Source: an uncultured Peptostreptococcaceae bacterium (GTDB taxonomy: Bacteria; Bacillota; Clostridia; Tissierellales; Peptoniphilaceae). Taken from it: 22,011 nucleotides of DNA. The translations under genes were made by a program, and so were the position numbers. The stretch's first letter is position 1. Each line of letters begins with the position of its first letter. The notes below the pieces were generated by a model. That model made no database searches, was not told the DNA's origin, and saw only the letters and a program-made list of their open reading frames with translations. This document shows positions 15,681 to 21,978 of this stretch, one piece after another. The stretch is from positions 1-22,011 of the forward strand of contig CAMYOU010000019.1 of assembly GCA_947283485.1 (NCBI GenBank). The letters run 5' to 3'.

Positions 15681-15708
15681 TTGACAGCGCCCCCTTTCGG
15701 GATATAAT
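15681..15708 (+). promoter_or_regulatory. Consensus sigma-70-type promoter of tetR
   Basis: Perfect TTGACA (15681-15686), 16-base spacer, perfect TATAAT (15703-15708). Predicted transcript start near 15715, which falls in the operator-like sequence at 15714-15726. Confidence 0.92.
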
Positions 15709-15713
15709 AAATT

Positions 15714-15726
15714 TGAACGATGCTCA
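15714..15726. promoter_or_regulatory. Degenerate operator at the tetR transcription start
   Basis: TGAACGATGCTCA matches 11 of 13 bases of the palindrome core TGAACAATGTTCA at 16342-16354. It overlaps the expected transcription start of tetR, so autorepression by the encoded regulator is likely. It also contains the ATG at 15720, which is therefore not the start codon. Confidence 0.6.
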
Positions 15727-15740
15727 GATGGGAGTTTGTG

Positions 15741-16295
15741 ATGAAAAAAGGCACGATGTCCAAAGAAAAAATTTTACAGACGGGGCGCGTCCTCATCCGC
15801 GAGGAAGGCTGGACCGCTATGAACGTGCGCACCGTGGCGGCACTCTGCGGCATGTCCGTGGGATCGATCTACAATTATTTCGATTCCAAGGCGGTCTTTG
15901 TGGGCGATGTCGTGGAGAGCATCTGGCGCGAGATCTTTCACTTTACGGAGCGGATGGATTTTTCCGATACGCTCGACTGCGTTGCGTGGATGTATGCGCG
16001 CATGGAAGAGGGCAATCGACGCTATCCGGGATTTTTTACATTGCACTCGCTCGGGTTTCAAGGGGAAGATCGCTCGGACGGCAAAATGCGGATGCTCGGC
16101 GCGTGGGCGCATATTCTCTCGGGACTCACGGCGGTGATCGAGCGCGATCCTCATGTGCGCGCGGATGCATGGACGGAGGATTTTACGCCCGAGATCGTTG
16201 CGAATCTCCTGTTTTCGCTCATGCTCTCGGCGGTCGTACGCGGCGATTTCAACGCCAAGCCCGTGCTCGAAGTCGTGCGTCGCACGCTCTACTAA
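15741..16295 (+). CDS. TetR/AcrR-family transcriptional regulator
   Basis: 184 residues. The N-terminal TetR DNA-binding domain is clear: KILQTGRVLIREEGW (10-24), helix-turn-helix VRTVAALCGMSVGSIYNYFDSK (29-50, split by the turn at CGMS), ending in the family hallmark YNYF. The C-terminal ligand domain (about 70-184) is helical and not assignable. ATG at 15741 is chosen because GGGAG lies six bases upstream and because the ATG at 15720 is only about five bases from the predicted transcription start. A consensus promoter precedes it and a terminator follows. The operator-like palindrome at 16341 before the next genes and its degenerate copy over the tetR start point to control of the downstream membrane pair plus itself. 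The effector is unknown. Confidence 0.92.
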   Translation: MKKGTMSKEKILQTGRVLIREEGWTAMNVRTVAALCGMSVGSIYNYFDSKAVFVGDVVESIWREIFHFTERMDFSDTLDCVAWMYARMEEGNRRYPGFFTLHSLGFQGEDRSDGKMRMLGAWAHILSGLTAVIERDPHVRADAWTEDFTPEIVANLLFSLMLSAVVRGDFNAKPVLEVVRRTLY

Positions 16296-16306
16296 AGGAT
16301 CCAATG

Positions 16307-16330
16307 CCCGTGCAGGTCGCGGGTTTTTTT
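16307..16330 (+). terminator. Intrinsic terminator after tetR
   Basis: Stem CCCGTG (16307-16312) / CGCGGG (16318-16323) with one G-U pair, loop CAGGT, then seven T (16324-16330). It separates tetR from the two membrane genes, which then need their own promoter. Confidence 0.8.
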
Positions 16331-16358
16331 GGAGCAAAAAATGAACAATGTTCATAAA
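16329..16358 (+). promoter_or_regulatory. Probable promoter of the two membrane-protein genes
   Basis: TTGGAG (16329-16334) as -35 and CATAAA (16353-16358) as -10, 18-base spacer. Both are imperfect, but the spacer is almost filled by the perfect palindrome at 16341-16355, the classic layout of a TetR-repressed promoter. It starts within the tetR terminator T run. Confidence 0.5.
16341..16355. promoter_or_regulatory. Perfect 15-bp palindromic operator, likely for the TetR regulator
   Basis: ATGAACA-A-TGTTCAT: seven-base arms, exact inverted repeats about a single central base. Length and symmetry are typical of TetR-family operators. It lies 45 bases after the tetR stop and 103 bases before the next start codon. 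Confidence 0.8.
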
Positions 16359-16458
16359 TCGGAAGCGCCGAAGACGACGGACGCGGGGAGAGTTTCCCGC
16401 GCGAATTTTTCTCGCGCATCTTCGCTTCGACGCTCGAAGAAGAGAAAAGGAGGAAAAA

Positions 16459-17139
16459 ATGCAAGCGATTGTAGAAACGGTTTTTGACGCGGCGTATCTC
16501 TTGACGGTCATCACACTCGGCATCGTCATGATCCGCGAGAGCAAAGGGAATCAGGAATATTTGCTCTTCGGGTGCATGGCGGTCGTCCTCGGCTTCGGCG
16601 ACGCGTTTCATCTCATTCCGCGTGCGGTCGCCTTATGCACGACGGGACTCGCGGATTACACGGTCGCGCTCGGCATGGGGAAGTGGATCACCTCGATCAC
16701 GATGACGATTTTTTATATTCTTCTCTATTATGTTTGGCGAAGACGCTACTTTGTCGAGGGGAGGAAAGGTCTTACGGTCGCAATCTACGCGCTCGGTGCC
16801 GCGCGGATTCTCTTGTGCCTGTGTCCGGAGAATCGGTGGCTCAGTGCCGACGCACCGCTCTCGTGGGGGATCTATCGCAATCTTCCGTTCCTCGCGATGG
16901 GGATTCTCGTGATCGCGCTCTTTTATGGGAGTGCCAAGGAACATCGCGATCGTGATTTTCGGTATATGTGGCTTACGATCGTCCTAAGTTTCGGCTTTTA
17001 TCTGCCGGTCGTTCTGTGGGCGGACAAAATGCCCCTCATAGGAATGCTCATGATTCCGAAAACCTGCGCCTATGTATGGACGGTTCTTATCGGCTATCAG
17101 GCGATGCGCAAGGAAAGGAAGGAGAAAACAACAGCATGA
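16459..17139 (+). CDS. Integral membrane protein of unknown function in a TetR-controlled pair
   Basis: 226 residues with about seven hydrophobic segments (for example YLLTVITLGIVMI, YLLFGCMAVVLGFG, ITSITMTIFYILLYYVW, LTVAIYALGAARILL, NLPFLAMGILVIALFYG, LTIVLSFGFYLPVVLW, YVWTVLIGYQAM). No family is recognised with certainty. The frame is open upstream to 16348, but that stretch is Arg-rich and has no ribosome binding site; the ATG at 16459 has AAAGGAGG five bases before it. The stop overlaps the start of the DUF2871 gene (ATGA), so both are made together, downstream of a TetR gene and a palindromic operator. Transport or envelope stress response is possible but not shown. Confidence 0.85.
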   Translation: MQAIVETVFDAAYLLTVITLGIVMIRESKGNQEYLLFGCMAVVLGFGDAFHLIPRAVALCTTGLADYTVALGMGKWITSITMTIFYILLYYVWRRRYFVEGRKGLTVAIYALGAARILLCLCPENRWLSADAPLSWGIYRNLPFLAMGILVIALFYGSAKEHRDRDFRYMWLTIVLSFGFYLPVVLWADKMPLIGMLMIPKTCAYVWTVLIGYQAMRKERKEKTTA

Positions 17140-17558
17140 AAAAATATCTGAACGCGGCTTTCGCGTATGCGATCCTCGCGATGGCGGGCGGAGTCTTCCA
17201 TCGTGAATTTACAAAATACAACGGCTTTACAGGGGAGACGACGCTCGCGGTCGTGCACACGCACTATTTTCTCCTCGGAATGGTCACGTTTCTTCTCTTC
17301 GTACTCCTCGAGAAGGAATTTTCTTTTACGGATGCGAAGACGCCTCGGATCGTCCTCGTCTATCACATCGGACTCAATCTCACCGCGATCATGCTCTGGG
17401 TGCGCGGCGTAACAGAGGTTCTCGGGACGGAAATGACGACTGCCGCGGACGCGGCGATTTCGGGGATTGCCGGACTCGGACACATCCTTATGGGCGTGAG
17501 CCTCGTGATGACTCTTTTCCGCATCAAACGGCGCGTGTGCGCTTCGGAGGCCCGTTAA
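17136..17558 (+). CDS. DUF2871 family membrane protein
   Basis: 140 residues. The N-terminus MKKYLNAAFAYAILAMAGGV followed by FHREFTKYNGFTG and VVHTHYFLLGM is what I recall of the DUF2871 family of Gram-positive bacteria. Four hydrophobic segments are seen (about 8-20, 45-60, 72-93, 112-128), with conserved-looking His residues in HTHYF and HILMG that could bind heme or metal; that is inference. The frame extends upstream inside the previous gene, but the ATG at 17136, overlapping its stop and preceded by GGAAGGAG, is the family start. Function of the family is unknown to me. Followed by a strong terminator. Confidence 0.88.
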   Translation: MKKYLNAAFAYAILAMAGGVFHREFTKYNGFTGETTLAVVHTHYFLLGMVTFLLFVLLEKEFSFTDAKTPRIVLVYHIGLNLTAIMLWVRGVTEVLGTEMTTAADAAISGIAGLGHILMGVSLVMTLFRIKRRVCASEAR

Positions 17559-17572
17559 CCGTCCGTCGAAGG

Positions 17573-17611
17573 AAACACCCTCTCTCATGTGCCGCGAGGG
17601 GGTGTTTTTTT
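17573..17611 (+). terminator. Intrinsic terminator of the membrane-protein pair
   Basis: AAACACCC (17573-17580) pairs with GGGTGTTT (17600-17607); partial pairing continues inside the loop (CTC/GAG). It is followed by T to 17611, giving at least five T after the stem. Confidence 0.88.
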
Positions 17612-17661
17612 GTGAGAAAGAAAGCGGCGTGTGCGCGCTCTCTGCGGTGCCGTCGAAAATA

Positions 17662-17694
17662 GCTTCGCATGAGGGCAAATGGCTTCGCACGAGG
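17662..17694. repeat. Imperfect direct repeat in the gap before the dehydratase gene
   Basis: GCTTCGCATGAGG (17662-17674) and GCTTCGCACGAGG (17682-17694) differ at one base, with a period of 20. The surrounding gap of 17612-17835 holds no convincing gene. Confidence 0.6.
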
Positions 17695-17725
17695 ACGAAC
17701 TCGGTGCATGCGGTGGTGAGAAAAC

Positions 17726-17752
17726 AGGACACACGAATCCGCGTCCTTTTTT
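17726..17752 (+). terminator. Weak terminator-like hairpin in the gap before the dehydratase gene
   Basis: AGGAC (17726-17730) / GTCCT (17743-17747), with a short inner CG/CG pairing, followed by six T (17747-17752). It lies 115 bases after the main terminator of the preceding operon, so it would end either read-through RNA or a short unseen transcript. Confidence 0.4.
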
Positions 17753-17767
17753 GGGTGAACGGGAATG

Positions 17768-17795
17768 CGGGCGCGGTTTGCTTCGCCCGGTTTTT
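17768..17795 (+). terminator. Second terminator-like hairpin overlapping the dehydratase promoter
   Basis: CGGGCG (17768-17773) / CGCCCG (17784-17789), perfect 6-bp stem with a 10-base loop, then G and five T (17791-17795). The loop holds the proposed -35 TTGCTT. It could stop upstream transcription before the promoter fires. Confidence 0.5.
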
Positions 17796-17806
17796 GGCGG
17801 TACAAT
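17778..17806 (+). promoter_or_regulatory. Promoter of the UDP-GlcNAc 4,6-dehydratase gene
   Basis: TTGCTT (17778-17783), 17-base spacer, TACAAT (17801-17806). The predicted start is about 20 bases before the ATG, and AAAGGAG follows. Confidence 0.65.
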
Positions 17807-17835
17807 AGAGTGTGGACTTGTGAAAGGAGTTTCCT

Positions 17836-19638
17836 ATGCATCTCAAAAAATTTCTCACCGTCCTCTTGGACGGCGGGCTCTTTTTTCTCGCTTTTCTTGC
17901 GGGGTTATTTATGTATCAGCGCGGCTCGATGGCGGGAAATCTTGAACACTGGTGGCAATACATTCTCCTCTATGTCGCCATCAAACTCATCTTTTATCTC
18001 CTCGGCTCGGTCTATCACGTGCTCTGGCGTTTCGCGACGATGCGCGATCTTTGGCACATTGTCCTCTTAAATCTCCTCGGGGGACTCCTGACGATGGGGC
18101 TCAATCGCTTCCTCCATACGGGCATGCCGTACGGACTCTTTATCCCCGTCTTCATCTTCGATACGGCGTTTGTCGGAGCGAGCCGCCTTGTGGCGCGGGC
18201 TTTCGATCATGAGCCGCGGAGCAAGCGTCCCGTGCGTCGCACGATGATCGTGGGTGCGGGAGAAGCCGGCAATCTCGTGGTCGAGGAGATCAGGCGTCAT
18301 GCCAAGCTCGACATGGAGCCGGTCGTCTTTATCGACGACGACGAAGAGAAAAAGAATCACACCGTCTCGGGCGTGCCCGTGCTCGGGAATCGCTACGACA
18401 TCGAGCGCATTGCGAAGCAATACGACATCACCGAGATCATCGTGGCACTCCCTTCCGCACCCGAGGAAGCGCGCGCCGAGATTCTACGGATTGCCGGGAA
18501 TACCGGGGCGAATATCCGCACGGTGCCGGGACTTTTTGAACTCATCGACGGAAATATCCGTCTCTCGGATCTCAAGGACGTGCGCGTCGAGGATCTCCTC
18601 GGCAGACACACCGTCGATCTCGATCACCGCGGTGTGCGCGAGTGCGTGGGCGGGAACGTCGTCCTCGTCACGGGCGGCGGCGGCTCGATCGGCTCGGAAC
18701 TCGCGCGACAGATTGCCGCCTACGAACCGAAAAAACTTATCTTGCTCGACATTTACGAAAACGGCGTCTACGACATCGAGCAGGAACTCCGTGCGCGACA
18801 CAAAGACTTGAATCTCCGAATTGTGATCGACAGCATTCGCAATGCCGAACGTATGGAACGCATTTTTAGAGAGGAAAAACCCGACGTCGTCTTCCACGCA
18901 GCCGCACACAAACACGTACCGCTCATGGAAGCGAACCCCGTCTCCGCCGTGCTCAACAATGTCTTCGGCACGCGGAATGTCATCCGCGCCGCCAAACACG
19001 TCGGCGTGCGCAAATTTGTCCAGATTTCCACCGACAAAGCCGTGAATCCCACCAATATCATGGGCGCGACGAAACGCATCTGCGAGAAACTCATCATCGA
19101 CGCGAACAAAGACGGCAAGACCGATTGTGTCGCCGTGCGCTTCGGCAATGTCTTGGGATCCGCCGGGAGCGTCATCCCGCTCTTCAAGCGCCAGATCGAA
19201 GCGGGCGGACCCGTAACCGTCACCGACGAGCGCATCATCCGCTATTTTATGACGATCGAAGAGGCTTGCCAGCTCGTGCTCGTCGCGGCGGCAATGGCAA
19301 AAGGCGGCGAAATCTTCGTCCTCGACATGGGTGAACCCGTTCGCATCATGGACCTTGCGCGGAATCTCATCCGCCTCTCGGGAAAGAAAATCGACATCGA
19401 GATCACCGGATTACGCCCCGGTGAGAAACTCTACGAAGAAATGCTCATCGATAAGAGCCGCGTCGAAGAGACCATGAGCGAGAAAATCTTCGTCGAGAAA
19501 CCCGAACCCGTCGATCGCGAGGAGCTCCAGGCGGGACTCGAAGTGCTCGCCCGCGCCGCGGATACGGGCAACGAGGAGGAGATTAGACGCGCCATTCGCA
19601 CGCTCGTACCCGGCTATCATCACGAAGAACATCATTAA
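17836..19638 (+). CDS. pglF: Membrane-bound UDP-GlcNAc 4,6-dehydratase, PglF/WbpM/CapD-type
   Basis: 600 residues. Makes the UDP-4-keto-6-deoxy sugar that a PLP aminotransferase then aminates. About four N-terminal membrane segments (8-25, 41-58, 74-90, 100-118) are followed by a CoA-binding-like Rossmann domain (MIVGAGEAGN, 137-146) and the catalytic SDR domain: NVVLVTGGGGSIGSELA (274-290), HAAAHKHVPLMEANP (354-368), and ISTDKAVNPTNIMGATKR (397-414). In this last motif the catalytic Tyr of ordinary SDR enzymes is replaced by Met409 with Lys413 kept, as in WbpM/PglF. Length matches the large membrane class. It has its own promoter and terminator, separate from the main glycan operon by the tetR module, but is its natural partner. 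Confidence 0.94.
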   Translation: MHLKKFLTVLLDGGLFFLAFLAGLFMYQRGSMAGNLEHWWQYILLYVAIKLIFYLLGSVYHVLWRFATMRDLWHIVLLNLLGGLLTMGLNRFLHTGMPYGLFIPVFIFDTAFVGASRLVARAFDHEPRSKRPVRRTMIVGAGEAGNLVVEEIRRHAKLDMEPVVFIDDDEEKKNHTVSGVPVLGNRYDIERIAKQYDITEIIVALPSAPEEARAEILRIAGNTGANIRTVPGLFELIDGNIRLSDLKDVRVEDLLGRHTVDLDHRGVRECVGGNVVLVTGGGGSIGSELARQIAAYEPKKLILLDIYENGVYDIEQELRARHKDLNLRIVIDSIRNAERMERIFREEKPDVVFHAAAHKHVPLMEANPVSAVLNNVFGTRNVIRAAKHVGVRKFVQISTDKAVNPTNIMGATKRICEKLIIDANKDGKTDCVAVRFGNVLGSAGSVIPLFKRQIEAGGPVTVTDERIIRYFMTIEEACQLVLVAAAMAKGGEIFVLDMGEPVRIMDLARNLIRLSGKKIDIEITGLRPGEKLYEEMLIDKSRVEETMSEKIFVEKPEPVDREELQAGLEVLARAADTGNEEEIRRAIRTLVPGYHHEEHH

Positions 19639-19670
19639 AAAAGGCACCTGTCCGAAGACGGGTGCTTTTT
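19637..19670. terminator. Intrinsic terminator after the dehydratase gene
   Basis: Stem GCACCTGTC (19644-19652) / GACGGGTGC (19657-19665), nine pairs with one G-U, CGAA tetraloop. An A run on the left and five T on the right make it usable in both directions. Confidence 0.9.
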
Positions 19671-19777
19671 CTTTGCGCGTTTTTTGCGAAACGTCGTCGT
19701 TTTTTGGAAAAAACGGGGTCTCGCCCGCGCGATGCCGGAAAATGTACGGAAATGGAGAGGTACTCAAAAATCGGCTT

Positions 19778-19802
19778 CAAAATGGGAACGATCGCCATTT
19801 TG
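19778..19802 (-). terminator. Hairpin just after the kinase stop, possible terminator
   Basis: CAAAATGG / CCATTTTG, a perfect 8-bp inverted repeat (19778-19785 with 19795-19802), starts four bases past the kinase stop on the minus strand. The nearest T run (19770-19766) is seven bases further, so it may be an RNA 3'-end stabiliser or weak terminator. Confidence 0.5.
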
Positions 19803-19806
19803 CCCC

Positions 19807-20799
19807 TTAAAACGTCGGTTTCTTGGGAATTTTGAGCGTAAAGGCGGATCCTTCTCCCACCGTGCTTGTGACCGTGACGTCGAGTCCGAGTTTTGTCGCG
19901 AGTTCGCGCACAAGATAGAGACCCATGCCCGTCGCGCGACTGAATTCGCGCCCGCGCTTGCCCGTATATCCGCGTTCGAACACGCGCGGGAGATCCTCGG
20001 CGGGGATGCCGATGCCGTGATCGCGCACGGTGAGAAGCACGTGATCGCCTTTTTCGAGCGCGACAAAATCGATTGAGGGAGCACCGTCTGCATACTGAAC
20101 GGCGTTGTCGAGGATTTGCTTGAGGATAAAACGGAGCCATTTGGGATCGGAGTAGACCGTGACGTCGAGCCCCTCGCGCGTGATGCGTGCCCCGGCGTCG
20201 AGGAGTGCCTCCGCTCGTTCGCGCAAGAGCGCGTTTACGGTCTCGAGGAGAGTCATTTTGCGCAGGAGATAGTCGACATTGGGATTCTTGGCGCGTGCAT
20301 AATAGAGTGCTTGATCCGCGTAGTCGCTCATCTTCACGAGTTCGCGCTTGATTCTCGCCGTCTCCGTCGTCGGATAATTGTCGCAGATGAGACTCACCGC
20401 CGCAATCGGCGTCTTAATTTCGTGGAGCCACAGCGTCACATAGTCTTCGATAAACGCGAGATCTCCGCGCAGTTTTTCATTGATGCGATCGTCCGTCGCC
20501 TTGAGTTCGCGCAGGAGTTCGAGATAACGTGCCCCGAAAAATCCTTTCGGCACCGCATCGATCTCGTGCGTTTCGATAAAGAGCGGCAGATCTTCTTGCG
20601 CCCGCTCGAGCATCACGAGGAGCGCCCGTTCGCGGAGATAAAACGTCACCATCATCCCGAGGAAGAAGAGTCCGACGAAGAGTGCGAGAAAGATCCCGAG
20701 CGCACGCCCCGCATAGAATGCGACAAAAGCATAGATAAAATAGCACAGAGCGATTGCGCCGAAGACCAAAAGAAAGTATTTTTTGAAAAACGCGCTCAT
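19807..20799 (-). CDS. Sensor histidine kinase, BceS-like (intramembrane sensing)
   Basis: 330 residues. Two membrane helices (about 8-29 and 33-54) with almost no external loop mark the intramembrane-sensing class, whose members usually respond through a partner BceAB-type transporter. After a short linker the dimerisation helix has the phospho-accepting H126 in DYVTLWLHEIKTPIAA (119-134). The ATPase domain shows the N box LDNAVQYA (230-237), RDHGIGIP (259-266), FERGYTGK (274-281) and ATGMGLYLV (289-297). All catalytic motifs are intact. The start overlaps the regulator stop by four bases. No BceAB-like transporter lies within the window next to it; a typical BceB has ten membrane spans and a large loop, not seen here. 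Confidence 0.93.
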   Translation of the reverse strand: MSAFFKKYFLLVFGAIALCYFIYAFVAFYAGRALGIFLALFVGLFFLGMMVTFYLRERALLVMLERAQEDLPLFIETHEIDAVPKGFFGARYLELLRELKATDDRINEKLRGDLAFIEDYVTLWLHEIKTPIAAVSLICDNYPTTETARIKRELVKMSDYADQALYYARAKNPNVDYLLRKMTLLETVNALLRERAEALLDAGARITREGLDVTVYSDPKWLRFILKQILDNAVQYADGAPSIDFVALEKGDHVLLTVRDHGIGIPAEDLPRVFERGYTGKRGREFSRATGMGLYLVRELATKLGLDVTVTSTVGEGSAFTLKIPKKPTF

Positions 20800-21464
20800 C
20801 GCTCCTCCTTGAGACAGTAGCCCATCCCGCGCCGCGTCTTCACAAAACCGTCGAGCCCCACCTCCGCAAGCGTCGCACGCAGACGATTGATATTGACGCT
20901 TAAGGTATTCTCGTCCACGAATTCATCCGTCTGCCACAGTGCGCGCATCATCTCCTCGCGCGTCACCGGATTCGGCGCATGGTCGAAGAGTAACGACAAG
21001 AGGAGAAACTCGTTCTTTTTGAGCTCCACGCTCCGCCCGTCGGTAAGAAGCGTCCGTGCATCGAGATCGAGCGAGACCCCGGCGCACGTAAGCACATTTT
21101 TCTTGTGATACACCCGCGCAAGAATCGCCCGGATCCGTGCCAAAAGGATCTTCGCGTTGTACGGCTTCGTGAGAAAATCGTCACAGCCAAGTTCCATCGA
21201 TCGCAGTTCATCCGCCTCCGTATTGTCGATCGTCACCATGATGATCGGCACATCCGACGAACGGCGGATCTTCTTCGCGACCTCATAGCCCGAGACAAAG
21301 GGGAGATGGACATCTAAGAGCACGAGATGCGGATCCTTCTCGAGCACCTCTTTATCTGCATGATCGAATCGCTCCACGACCTGTGCCTCATAGCCCTCGC
21401 GCGTAAGAAGCGTCTTTAATTCCTCGCGAATCGTATGCTCGTCCTCCACAATTACAATGCGCAT
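20796..21464 (-). CDS. OmpR/PhoB-family response regulator, BceR-like
   Basis: 222 residues. Receiver domain (1-118) with the acidic pocket E7-D8-E9, phospho-acceptor D51 in LVLLDVHLP, Thr79-type switch residue in MVTID and K100 in FLTKPY. The winged-helix DNA-binding domain (about 125-220) includes LKKNEFLLLSLL, TREEMMRALW and ENTLSVNINRLRATL, ending RRGMGYCL. Two adjacent ATG codons (21467, 21464) and one at 21479 are possible starts; AGGAGG at 21476-21471 is six bases from 21464, which also gives the family start MRIVIVEDE. It would be phosphorylated by the kinase encoded directly downstream. Likely target genes are not visible. Confidence 0.95.
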   Translation of the reverse strand: MRIVIVEDEHTIREELKTLLTREGYEAQVVERFDHADKEVLEKDPHLVLLDVHLPFVSGYEVAKKIRRSSDVPIIMVTIDNTEADELRSMELGCDDFLTKPYNAKILLARIRAILARVYHKKNVLTCAGVSLDLDARTLLTDGRSVELKKNEFLLLSLLFDHAPNPVTREEMMRALWQTDEFVDENTLSVNINRLRATLAEVGLDGFVKTRRGMGYCLKEER

Positions 21465-21495
21465 CATGCACCTCCTCATCTCTCATTTCCCCTCT

Positions 21496-21501
21496 ATTGT
21501 A
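21496..21501 (-). promoter_or_regulatory. Candidate -10 of the two-component operon
   Basis: TACAAT on the minus strand (21501-21496), 32 bases before the start at 21464. No good -35 at 16-18 bases (GTGCAA at best), so an activator may be needed. Confidence 0.35.
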
Positions 21502-21539
21502 CTGGAAGCGCGTGGAGATTGCACGAAGCTTCTTAGGCG

Positions 21540-21569
21540 CGATGAAACATCCGTCCACCGCGACGAAAC
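21540..21569. repeat. Direct repeat upstream of the two-component promoter
   Basis: CGATGAAAC (21540-21548) and CGACGAAAC (21561-21569), one mismatch, 21 bases apart (two helical turns), just upstream of the weak -35 position. OmpR/PhoB-class regulators often bind such tandem sites. Confidence 0.4.
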
Positions 21570-21868
21570 TTTCCTCCCAAGCTCCTCTGAAAAAGAAAAA
21601 AATATGGCGAAAGTGAAAACTTTTTTTAGAAAAAACGCACGCCGAAAGAAAGAAAAACGCACCCTGAGACGACGCGCGATGCTTTCGTGAATTGTGTTTT
21701 CCTCGTCAATATAAAAACTATATCTTACAAAACGAGATCATTCCAACGTTTTTGAAGATCGCAATATTTAAAGGGATCAAAAGATTCTTAGCACTTCAAA
21801 GCGTGTATCCACTAAATCGACCCGCAGATAAAGCGTTTTCACAAAATGAAGAAATTTCCGTTTTGTGC
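21570..21868. other. AT-rich intergenic region without a supported gene
   Basis: From about 21575 the base composition falls clearly below that of the rest of the window, with A and T tracts (for example 21597-21603 and 21623-21629). An ORF of 28 basic codons starts at 21604, but it has no ribosome binding site and simple composition. Only the inverted repeats at 21840-21867, just before the promoter, stand out. Confidence 0.6.
21840..21867. promoter_or_regulatory. Nested inverted repeats abutting the -35, possible operator
   Basis: CACAAAA (21840-21846) and TTTTGTG (21861-21867) are exact inverted repeats. They enclose a second palindrome GAAATTTC (21851-21858) whose centre is one base off. 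The right arm ends one base before TTGACA. Confidence 0.5.
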
Positions 21869-21902
21869 TTGACATTCGAGAGGGTGTTTGTTAGCCTATA
21901 CA
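21869..21902 (+). promoter_or_regulatory. Promoter of the gene starting at 21979
   Basis: Perfect TTGACA at 21869-21874. At 17 bases the -10 would be TAGCCT (21892-21897) with an upstream TG; a better hexamer, TATACA (21897-21902), would need a 22-base spacer. The -35 is convincing, the -10 unresolved. Confidence 0.55.
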
Positions 21903-21978
21903 TAGAACCCGTGCGTGATGCATCATCCATCTCAGTGGGCGTTTGCGCAAGGGGAATTCAAAAGGAGGCAAGATACAA

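Noticed and set aside
15479..16357. 292-codon plus-strand ORF across the end of the PGT gene, the terminator and tetR
   Set aside because: It runs through a strong terminator and the tetR promoter and out of frame with tetR; composition is arginine-rich shadow coding.
16348..16458. Upstream extension of the membrane protein by 37 residues
   Set aside because: It starts inside the palindromic operator, is Arg-rich and lacks a ribosome binding site, while 16459 has AAAGGAGG.
17587..17808. 73-codon ORF in the gap before the dehydratase gene
   Set aside because: It begins inside a terminator hairpin, crosses two further hairpins and has no ribosome binding site.
21604..21690. 28-codon Lys/Arg-rich ORF in the AT-rich gap
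   Set aside because: No ribosome binding site beyond an A-rich tract, low-complexity composition and no promoter; kept only as a remark.
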